From assembly GCA_003696605.1 (NCBI GenBank), contig RFGV01000150.1, positions 1 through 35,258 on the forward strand: a stretch of 35,258 bases of DNA. Reading direction: 5' to 3'. The notes under the pieces were generated by a model. It did no database searches, was not told the origin of the DNA, and saw nothing but the letters and a program-made list of their open reading frames with translations. Origin of the DNA: Chloroflexota bacterium (lineage in GTDB: Bacteria > Chloroflexota > Anaerolineae > Promineifilales > Promineifilaceae). A program made the translations under genes and the position numbers. Shown one piece after another: positions 25,995 through 32,287 of this stretch (within the stretch, counting starts at the first letter, position 1; each line of letters begins with the position of its first letter).

Positions 25995-26028
25995 CAAAAA
26001 AGCCCCCTGCTTCTAAAAAGAGGGGGCT
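25995..26028 (-). terminator. Terminator of the minus-strand copper/cytochrome cluster
   Basis: AGCCCCCT and AGGGGGCT are perfect 8-bp arms. On the minus strand the stem is followed by TTTTTTGC, so it terminates the leftward gene cluster. On the plus strand no T-run follows, so spoVR benefits less. Confidence 0.82.
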
Positions 26029-26047
26029 ACCAACGAAAAAATGAGGG

Positions 26048-26551
26048 TTATCGGCGGCGGGTAATGAAGAAAACGGCCGTACCGAACACCAGCAATCCCA
26101 ATCCACCCAAAATCAGCCAGTTCGCCGCATTATTAGAAGATGGCTCTGCTTCCTCGCCAACGCTCTCCGCTTCCATATGCACATCTACATCCACATCCCC
26201 AATACGGCCAAACAAGCGGGCTGAATAGGGGCCATCGGAAAGCATAAATGGCTCAGTCACATAATCGCCGGCCATATCACCTGGCTGAAGGGAAAATTGT
26301 TTGACTTCACCGTTGTGTGTTACCTCAGCCTGCAAACTATTCTCCAGACCAGAAACAGGGTCATTCCCTTCCACAATGCGAAAAACCAGCGCATTTTCCG
26401 CACCGGCTACCGGCGGCTCGTTCTGCCAGCCTAAAATAATGGTGTATGGGTCAACTTCGACAAACCCGTGTGCATAGACGGGCAAAACGGCCGTTATCAG
26501 CCCAGCCAACAAAACCAACATCAATGTTCCTGCCTTTACAAATTTCATCAT
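26048..26551 (-). CDS. Exported membrane-anchored single-domain protein (YtkA/FixH-like), possible copper protein
   Basis: A 167-residue protein with a signal peptide ending VYA, a single beta domain starting HGFVEVDPYTIILGW and a C-terminal membrane anchor (WLILGGLGLLVFGTAVFF) capped by RRR. If cleaved after A27, the mature protein begins with His28, the arrangement of a CopC-type histidine brace. It is paralogous to the protein at 29528-30121: both share VxPYxIxxGWxxEPPxxGxxNALV and ARLFGxIxDVxVDV-type blocks. The ribosome site AAAGGAG precedes tandem ATGs at 26551 and 26548. It is the last gene of the minus-strand cluster. The metal role is inferred. Confidence 0.72.
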   Translation of the reverse strand: MMKFVKAGTLMLVLLAGLITAVLPVYAHGFVEVDPYTIILGWQNEPPVAGAENALVFRIVEGNDPVSGLENSLQAEVTHNGEVKQFSLQPGDMAGDYVTEPFMLSDGPYSARLFGRIGDVDVDVHMEAESVGEEAEPSSNNAANWLILGGLGLLVFGTAVFFITRRR

Positions 26552-26602
26552 CTAACTCCTTTCAACTTCAAATTTTCAGAGCAATACGGCCATAAAACAA
26601 AC

Positions 26603-28930
26603 CTATGGGGATGTTTGTGCACTCAGGCGGCGCACATAATTCACCAGATGCCACGTCTCTTCCTTTGTGAACTTATCACCAAAAGCAGGCATAGCCGAAT
26701 CCGGAATTCCCTCTCGAATCCAGTAATACAAGTCACCATCTGGATGTGTTGCAGTATGACCAGCCGCAAAATCTGCTGGTGGCGGGTTCAAGGTCAACGC
26801 TGCTGGACCATCTCCGTGCCCTTCTGGGCCATGACAAACCACACAGTTTTCCTCATATAATGCTTTACCAATAGCAACAGACTCGGCATCCGGCAGAATG
26901 GGATTTGTCAAAAACTTGGTGGGCGTAAAATCGTTGGTAAAGAAATCTATTGCCTGAAGTGCACCTAGCCAGAAAACCAGCAAACTAATTAACAAAAGTG
27001 GCGCCAGTTGCCATTCATTACGAGCGGCTCGCATAGATAAAATCCCCCACCCAATAGCAAAAAGAATCAACAAAATACCAGTTCCGCCACCACCTGCCAG
27101 GGTCATAAATCGGGCAATGCTTTCCAACGGGTTGTTACGCTGTTCATTAGATCGGATGCTTCCACCCAATCCAGCCTCCAGCCGAAATGGCGCAAATGCA
27201 TCAAATTTATCAGGTCGTCGGATTGCAATTTCTACCTGCCAATTACCAATTAGACTAATATAACTTCCTTCCAATTGGTAAATGCCATTTCCAACAGGCT
27301 CAGCCACTGCCTCCGAAGCGCCAATGGACTGATCCAAAAAGGTAAAGCGAAAAGACAGTTCACGGACATCAGTGACAGGTTGGCCATTTTCATCAGTCAA
27401 ACGTACTTCAAAAGTATTTGGACCGGTAAGTGCTGGTTCTATGGTTAACGTGACATCCAAATCATCAGCCCTGGTGGTTACCGTTGTTTTACCAGGCGCA
27501 TCAGCCAGCAAAGGGGCTTCAACAGCTCGTTGCAAATCCGTCAGAATACCCACCGATAGAAGCACAAGAACCGCAAACAGTGCTTCTCCGCGTGCCAGCC
27601 AGGTAAAACGGTGTATCAGTTTTTGGGTTTGTTCGGTTTCTGGCTGTTCATAGGTAGCATACAGACGCGGCTTGATAACAAGTAAATTAATGGCAGCAAT
27701 TCCAAATGCAGGCAACGCTAGCATGATTTTGCCCAACAAAACAAGCCCATAAGCTGTGCCAACCAATTTTGTCCAGCTATTGACGTGTTGCCAGGCAAGA
27801 TACCCCCCGCTAGCCAATAGAAAGCCAACGGCCGTTGCGGCCATACCGGAAAAGTCAAGCAACAAGTTAAGAGTCAGCCAGGAACGTTCTGCCGAATCGA
27901 GTTCACGTGCCAACCAGAGGGAAATAGCAAGATAGATTAATCCGCCTACCCACAAACTGGCAGCCAGGGTGTGGACAAAATCAACGGTGATGGCCACGGC
28001 TACATTTTCTGACAAGGCAGCACTGTGGCTCACAAAAGAGATGGATACAGCTAATAGCATACTTGTCAGCAAGCCAGCCCACCACCCCCAACCACGGATT
28101 GGGTATGCATCTGCATGTCGTTTGACAGACGGCCGTTTCCTCGCAAAAACCACTTGCCAGACCACGCCACCCAACAATAAAAGCCCCACACGACCAAGCC
28201 AGATACGACCGAACTGTGTCTTTGCCCAGATACCAAAATTGCCGGCAAAAAGAGAATACTGATTATTCTGATCCACCAAAACAAGTATGAGGTTACCAGC
28301 CAACACCACTAACCCACCTATGATCAATTTCGACGTAACCTGAACCAGCCTCCAGTCCACATCCTGCTCATGGCGGGACATTTTAATACGTCGATAACCA
28401 GGGACCCACACCAGTAACCGGAAAGCATACCCACCTGCCAACACCGTTGTTGCCACAACCGCCAGCGAACGTGCCGCTGCACTCAGGGGAGAAAGTCTGG
28501 CAGAAACTGTCGCATCACCAGATGTAGCTGCCAGTTCTTCTACCCCTACACCAAATGAAAATGTACCACTGGTGGTATGTCCATCCACAGTTGAAAGAAC
28601 CTGCCAGCTTACCAGATATGTACCATCGCTGATTTCGGGTAAATCAATAGCCAGGGTACGTCCTTCTGTGTCAATCACCTGAACAGGACTGGCTGGAATC
28701 ACATCTCCAGTTTGGGCAAGCAGGGTGATTCGACTGAGTTCGGGGACAACCGGCTCATTAAAACGAATAATTATTTGCTCTGGCGGCAAATCAAGAATGG
28801 CATTAGGAAGGGGATCAGAAATAACAGGGACAGCATGGGCGAATACACGGGAAACGGCCGTTCCCATCCCCAGCAACACTAACAACACCCATAAAACTCG
28901 TATTTTCATACCCAATCGTTTAATTCTCAT
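26603..28930 (-). CDS. CopC-CopD-YtkA-like-cytochrome c fusion protein
   Basis: A 775-residue multidomain protein. A signal peptide ends VFA, and the mature N-terminus is His32 of a CopC domain (HAVPVISDPLPNA). Its second copper motif, VDGHTTSGTFSF near residue 115, supplies the Asp and His of the Cu(II) site. A CopD-like region of eight helices (about 150-470) follows, then a YtkA/FixH-like beta domain (about 485-590), two more helices, and a C-terminal cytochrome c domain with CVVCH at 696-700 and an SAMPAF methionine. CopC-CopD fusions take up or traffic copper; a heme domain on the same chain is unusual. The start is ATG at 28930 (alternative 28909). Confidence 0.9.
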   Translation of the reverse strand: MRIKRLGMKIRVLWVLLVLLGMGTAVSRVFAHAVPVISDPLPNAILDLPPEQIIIRFNEPVVPELSRITLLAQTGDVIPASPVQVIDTEGRTLAIDLPEISDGTYLVSWQVLSTVDGHTTSGTFSFGVGVEELAATSGDATVSARLSPLSAAARSLAVVATTVLAGGYAFRLLVWVPGYRRIKMSRHEQDVDWRLVQVTSKLIIGGLVVLAGNLILVLVDQNNQYSLFAGNFGIWAKTQFGRIWLGRVGLLLLGGVVWQVVFARKRPSVKRHADAYPIRGWGWWAGLLTSMLLAVSISFVSHSAALSENVAVAITVDFVHTLAASLWVGGLIYLAISLWLARELDSAERSWLTLNLLLDFSGMAATAVGFLLASGGYLAWQHVNSWTKLVGTAYGLVLLGKIMLALPAFGIAAINLLVIKPRLYATYEQPETEQTQKLIHRFTWLARGEALFAVLVLLSVGILTDLQRAVEAPLLADAPGKTTVTTRADDLDVTLTIEPALTGPNTFEVRLTDENGQPVTDVRELSFRFTFLDQSIGASEAVAEPVGNGIYQLEGSYISLIGNWQVEIAIRRPDKFDAFAPFRLEAGLGGSIRSNEQRNNPLESIARFMTLAGGGGTGILLILFAIGWGILSMRAARNEWQLAPLLLISLLVFWLGALQAIDFFTNDFTPTKFLTNPILPDAESVAIGKALYEENCVVCHGPEGHGDGPAALTLNPPPADFAAGHTATHPDGDLYYWIREGIPDSAMPAFGDKFTKEETWHLVNYVRRLSAQTSP

Positions 28931-28949
28931 ATGCCCTCACAACATCCAT

Positions 28950-28986
28950 GCGGGGCGCGGCCTGGTTATACCAGACCACACCCCGC
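28950..28986 (-). other. Very stable 17-bp intercistronic hairpin
   Basis: As minus-strand RNA, two 17-nt arms pair completely (14 Watson-Crick and three G-U pairs) around a 3-nt AUA loop. It lies 14 nt after the stop of the lipoprotein gene and about 20 nt before the start of the copCD fusion. It has no T-run, so it is more likely an mRNA processing or stability element, or a regulator of copCD translation. Confidence 0.75.
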
Positions 28987-29000
28987 TACACATTATTAGA

Positions 29001-29501
29001 TTATTCTTCTACTGTAATGTGAATACTATCCCCTTCTTCCAATTCCTCATGGGAAGGAATCGACATATAAACGGCAATTTCATGTTCACCTGGAGCAAGC
29101 CCAGTCAGAGGCTGATCGGTATTGCCACCCATCACCATACCCCAGGACGAACCATCTACATAGACATGCCAATGGTAACCTTCCTGTGTCAGATCAAAGT
29201 TTTCTACCTCCACTTCTACTACAACTTGTTCGCCAGCCTTAAACACAGCCCCATCCTCTGGTGATATAATCCGAATAACCGCACCTTCGTTGGGAACACG
29301 TTTGACTTCTTCGTGGCTATGTTCCATATCGTGTTCCATATCATGCTCCATGTCATTGCTATGCTCCATGTCCATGCTTTCATTGGTTACAGTTGGTGTT
29401 TCTGCACCTTCTTCATTTGAACCGGAAGCTGTACATGCGACAAGCGCAAAAATCACCACAAACAATATCATCCACATCCTTGTTTTCTTCCAACCAGTCA
29501 T
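29001..29501 (-). CDS. Met/His-rich lipoprotein with Ig-like domain
   Basis: A 166-residue lipoprotein: the signal helix MWMILFVVIFALVAC has the lipobox LVAC. After an acidic linker comes a Met/His array with three MEHD/MEHS-type repeats (SMDMEHSNDMEHDMEHDMEH, 20 residues), a typical soft-metal (Cu) binding segment. The following 90 residues form a beta domain (ISPEDGAVFKAGEQVVVEVE, YHWHVYVDG, LTGLAPGEHEIAVYM), resembling DUF4399-like domains with an HWH pattern. The start is ATG at 29501 with AAAGGAG nine bases upstream. It is part of the minus-strand cluster, just before the copCD fusion. A role as a surface copper buffer is inferred. Confidence 0.82.
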   Translation of the reverse strand: MTGWKKTRMWMILFVVIFALVACTASGSNEEGAETPTVTNESMDMEHSNDMEHDMEHDMEHSHEEVKRVPNEGAVIRIISPEDGAVFKAGEQVVVEVEVENFDLTQEGYHWHVYVDGSSWGMVMGGNTDQPLTGLAPGEHEIAVYMSIPSHEELEEGDSIHITVEE

Positions 29502-29527
29502 CTTCTGTACTCCTTTCTCCTGTTTAA

Positions 29528-30121
29528 TTATGATTTTCTTTGTTGCCAAAAGGCCAAAACAGCCATCAACAATCCAGCTAACCCAATCCCTAAACCAGCA
29601 AGAGCTAACAAACGCGCAGAAGCCAGTTCAGCTTGCAATTCTTCCTGTATCGTTTGTAACTCTTTTTGCAATTCAATAGGGTCTGGCTGTGGCTGCGGAA
29701 AATGTAATCGATCAGCCGGAAAGACTTCTTCCGGTTCAACAACAACATCTACTTCTACATCGTTGATTGCCCCAAAGAGCCGAATCCCATATTGTCCACG
29801 AACAGTGGGGAAAATATCGGCCGTGTACACACCTGGTTCGGCTGTAGGTACCAGGTTTACACGAAACTGACGCCCCCCATAAATCAGTTCCGCATCCAGA
29901 GTTGCCTCTACACCGGTTACTGGCTGTTCATCTTGAGTAATTTCAATGACGAGGGCGTTTCGCTCGCCAATAATAGGTGGCTCTTGAGCCCAACCAACAA
30001 CAATAGCATAGGGGCCTACTTCTGTACGGGTATGGGCGTGTGCCAATTGAACGGCCGTTGTCACCAAAACAACCAGAAATACCACCCATCCGGTTTTCAA
30101 AATATAACGACGCAACATCAT
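29528..30121 (-). CDS. Exported YtkA/FixH-like protein with coiled coil, paralogue of 26048-26551
   Basis: A 197-residue protein with a signal peptide ending AHA and a mature start at His30 (HTRTEVGPYAIVVGW), the same layout as the protein at 26048-26551. The beta domain spans to about residue 130. A Pro/Glu segment, a predicted coiled coil (LQKELQTIQEELQAELA) and a C-terminal membrane anchor follow, the last ending WQQRKS. The predicted N-terminal histidine could form a copper histidine brace, though this is not demonstrated for this family. The start is ATG at 30121 (or 30118) with GGGAGG upstream. It is 26 bp upstream of the lipoprotein gene in the same direction. Confidence 0.74.
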   Translation of the reverse strand: MMLRRYILKTGWVVFLVVLVTTAVQLAHAHTRTEVGPYAIVVGWAQEPPIIGERNALVIEITQDEQPVTGVEATLDAELIYGGRQFRVNLVPTAEPGVYTADIFPTVRGQYGIRLFGAINDVEVDVVVEPEEVFPADRLHFPQPQPDPIELQKELQTIQEELQAELASARLLALAGLGIGLAGLLMAVLAFWQQRKS

Positions 30122-30217
30122 ACAATCCTCCCGTCATCAGGAAACAGACACAAACACTCAACTGGCAATATCCAGCTTGAGCGAAGAAACCAATTAACAA
30201 TTAACTTGTGGAGAAAA

Positions 30218-30610
30218 TTACAGAGGAGGCGGCGTTGGCGGAAGCAAATAAACAAGCCGTGCCTGATACCAGGCCAGCCATAAGGGGAAAATCAGGGCCA
30301 TTACACCAACTAACAAAATAATTCGGGTGTGCCAAAGAGGGTATTCCAAAAAGGCAAAAATGCCAGAAACGGCCGTTTCCGACGGCGACTCATTCCCACC
30401 AGCCACCAGACCAATTCCGGCCTCATGTCCATCATGAGAATATCCCTGGTCTGTATGAGCGTGAGCATGATGGTGCGCATCGTGTGGCACACCCGGCAAA
30501 ACCGAGAGCACACAACCACATACATACACACTCAGTGGTGTTCCCAGCACAGCCAGCCAGGTTATCACCACCAAAAACAGCCTAGAAAACCGCCGTCGGA
30601 AACGTCTCAT
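30218..30610 (-). CDS. Small His-rich membrane protein
   Basis: About 130 residues. After a basic N-terminus (MRRFRRRFSR) there is one membrane helix, LFLVVITWLAVLGTPLSVYV, then CGC, then a His-rich loop, HDAHHHAHAHTDQGYSHDGH (20 residues), and a second helix, IILLVGVMALIFPLWLAWY. The tail is PPTPPPL. The His loop should bind divalent metals (Cu, Zn, Ni or Co); specificity cannot be read from sequence. The start is taken as ATG at 30610, 10 nt after the upstream stop, without a clear ribosome site; translational coupling is likely. No named family is recognised. Confidence 0.62.
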   Translation of the reverse strand: MRRFRRRFSRLFLVVITWLAVLGTPLSVYVCGCVLSVLPGVPHDAHHHAHAHTDQGYSHDGHEAGIGLVAGGNESPSETAVSGIFAFLEYPLWHTRIILLVGVMALIFPLWLAWYQARLVYLLPPTPPPL

Positions 30611-30620
30611 TATCGAATCA

Positions 30621-31202
30621 TTACTGAATAGGTGTACCGACGCCACCACTGCACGCGCCACCACGTTCCGGAGTGGTTGGGCCTTGCCGATACCGCTCAA
30701 TAAACTCCTGCACACGGCCGTCTTGTGCTGACTCCAGTTCCAATTGCACGCCCCACGCAGTCAACACCACCGGACTACGCTGATTTGGGTACGGGCTGAG
30801 AATCAGGTAGGGTTCGCCACGCACCAAATCTTGTAAATACGCCACATCCTCTTCTGGCAAATCCGGCTGGTAGGTAATCCAGACCGCACCATGCTCTAGC
30901 GAATGAACTGCATTTTCCGGGCGTACTGGCTCTGTGTAAATGCCACAGTTCAGCCACCGGCTATTGTGAACACCACCTGGAGGAGGCAACTCGCCATATT
31001 CAATTTCCACTGTATCATCATGGCCTCGTGGCGGACGCGGATAGATGATAACGCCTGGAATGGCCGGAGGCTCACGTAAACTGAAATAAAGTAACAAGCC
31101 CAATCCGGCCACAGCCACCACAACAATGGCGCCTATCAGGAAATTGCGTGTGGAATTGTCTGTTGTTTCTGCTGGTTTTCGTCGTGGTTTGACTTTTGTC
31201 AT
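30621..31202 (-). CDS. DUF3105 membrane-anchored protein (copy 2)
   Basis: A 193-residue protein: basic N-terminus, one membrane helix (FLIGAIVVVAVAGLGLLLYF), then an exported DUF3105 domain. Key motifs are GGVHNSRWLNCGIYTEPV and AVHSLEHGAVWITYQPDLP; the Cys and the H-x3-H pair are invariant between the two copies here and could bind metal. It ends with PERGGACSGGVGTPIQ. The domain function is unknown. It is about 60 percent identical by eye to the neighbouring gene at 31312-31920, so this is a tandem duplication. The start is ATG at 31202 with GGAGAG upstream; it is 10 bp ahead of the His-rich membrane protein gene. Confidence 0.85.
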   Translation of the reverse strand: MTKVKPRRKPAETTDNSTRNFLIGAIVVVAVAGLGLLLYFSLREPPAIPGVIIYPRPPRGHDDTVEIEYGELPPPGGVHNSRWLNCGIYTEPVRPENAVHSLEHGAVWITYQPDLPEEDVAYLQDLVRGEPYLILSPYPNQRSPVVLTAWGVQLELESAQDGRVQEFIERYRQGPTTPERGGACSGGVGTPIQ

Positions 31203-31243
31203 ATGTCTCTCCAATGATTACTGTTTTGGTAGAACGGCCGTTG

Positions 31244-31270
31244 ATTATAACGAATCCCCATCGAGCCCAA
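31244..31270 (-). promoter_or_regulatory. Possible internal promoter before the second DUF3105 gene
   Basis: On the minus strand TTGGGC (31270-31265), a short 15-bp spacer and a perfect TATAAT (31249-31244) lie about 40 bp before the start codon at 31202. The spacer is shorter than ideal. Confidence 0.35.
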
Positions 31271-31311
31271 AGGAGCTAACCAAAAGGACACGGCCGTTTC
31301 TTAAGCGAACA

Positions 31312-31920
31312 TTAAGGCAACGGTGCCCCGACACCACCAGAACACGGCGCCCCTCGTTCCGGCGCACGCGTTCCCCGATACCGGGCAATAAACTGGTCAA
31401 TCCGCTCATCCGTAGCCGATTCAACCGTTAGCTGGGCATCCCACACCGTCAGGGCAATTGGCGCCGACTGGTCAGGATACGGGCTGAGAATCAAATAAGA
31501 CTCCCCGCGCACCTTATCCTGCAAGAGAGCCACCTGATCTGCGGGCAAATCTGGATGGTAGGTAATCCAGACCGCACCATGTTCCATAGAATGAATGGCA
31601 TTTTCTGCTGGAACTGGCTCTGTGTAAATGCCACAATTTAACCATTGCGGCGAATGTACCCCACCCATAGGCGGTAATCCACCCGTCGGGTAGGTCACAC
31701 TGGCATCATGCTGGTTGGGCGGCGCAGCCTCACTAAAAACCACACCTTCAACCTCTGGTTCATTGGCCCGAATAATGATAAAGGCTACCAGGGCAATAAC
31801 CACCAGGGCAATTGGACCCCAGATTTTAAGCATTTGCTGGCGGCGGGCACGTTCTCTTTCTAGTCGCCGCAATTCTCGTTTGCTCATTTTGCGGTCCTGT
31901 TGGTTCGATTTTTTGGACAC
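31312..31920 (-). CDS. DUF3105 membrane-anchored protein (copy 1)
   Basis: A 202-residue protein with a very basic cytoplasmic start (KRELRRLERERARRQQ), one membrane helix (IWGPIALVVIALVAFIII) and an exported DUF3105 domain with GGVHSPQWLNCGIYTEPV and AIHSMEHGAVWITYHPDLP. The C-terminus PERGAPCSGGVGAPLP mirrors copy 2. The start is GTG at 31920, eight bases after GGAGGAG; an ATG at 31887 would remove 11 residues. It is probably the first gene of the minus-strand cluster, behind a promoter at 31976-32004 and a dyad at 31947-31962. Confidence 0.86.
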   Translation of the reverse strand: MSKKSNQQDRKMSKRELRRLERERARRQQMLKIWGPIALVVIALVAFIIIRANEPEVEGVVFSEAAPPNQHDASVTYPTGGLPPMGGVHSPQWLNCGIYTEPVPAENAIHSMEHGAVWITYHPDLPADQVALLQDKVRGESYLILSPYPDQSAPIALTVWDAQLTVESATDERIDQFIARYRGTRAPERGAPCSGGVGAPLP

Positions 31921-31946
31921 AGTTTCTCCTCCAAAATTTTGTTTAT

Positions 31947-31962
31947 GCTACAGGTATGTAGC
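31947..31962. promoter_or_regulatory. Dyad GCTACA-N4-TGTAGC in the leader of the minus-strand cluster
   Basis: Perfect 6-bp arms with a 4-bp centre lie between the -10 box and the start codon of the first cluster gene. The TACA/TGTA arms recall CopY/BlaI-type operators, but those usually have two central bases, so the match is only suggestive. Confidence 0.45.
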
Positions 31963-31975
31963 AATATTGGCAGGT

Positions 31976-32004
31976 ATTATCTCTGTGGAAAGGAAATTCT
32001 TCAA
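31976..32004 (-). promoter_or_regulatory. Promoter of the minus-strand copper/cytochrome cluster
   Basis: On the minus strand TTGAAG (32004-31999), a 17-bp spacer and GATAAT (31981-31976) lie about 55 bp before the GTG start at 31920. Confidence 0.65.
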
Positions 32005-32287
32005 CTTGTCAGGGCGTGGGAGAAACGGCCGTCATTGCTGCCCGTAACGTTTCTGAAGATTGTGGCCCCAAAAAACATTCTATAATAAATACGGCCGTTT
32101 TCATCCAGAACCACAAAATCCGTTTGAATATGAGGAGTTGCCGGGTGTGACTCATAAATTTGGTGAAGTGTATCGTGCACCAACAACGTTTGCATCTCAA
32201 TTGTCTGCCGGGTTGTATGGGCTGACCTTTCATGGTGATTGTTTTATGCAGGCAAGCATGCCATAGACAAAGTAAGCAATCAGGGGG
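32005..32287. other. Intergenic region with weak reading frames only
   Basis: This forms the rest of the 367-bp gap before the plus-strand membrane protein gene. It holds two copies of the dispersed palindrome and a TATAAT at 32081-32086. A plus-strand frame (to the stop near 32266) includes HPEPQNPFEYEELPGVTHKF, and a minus-strand frame includes VVLDENGRIYYRMFF. Neither has a proper start and ribosome site. It may be a gene remnant. No function is proposed. Confidence 0.3.

Noticed and set aside
32060-32266. Small plus-strand reading frame of 68 codons
   Set aside because: It has no acceptable start codon with a ribosome site, and an equally plausible minus-strand frame overlaps it. Mentioned only as a possible remnant.
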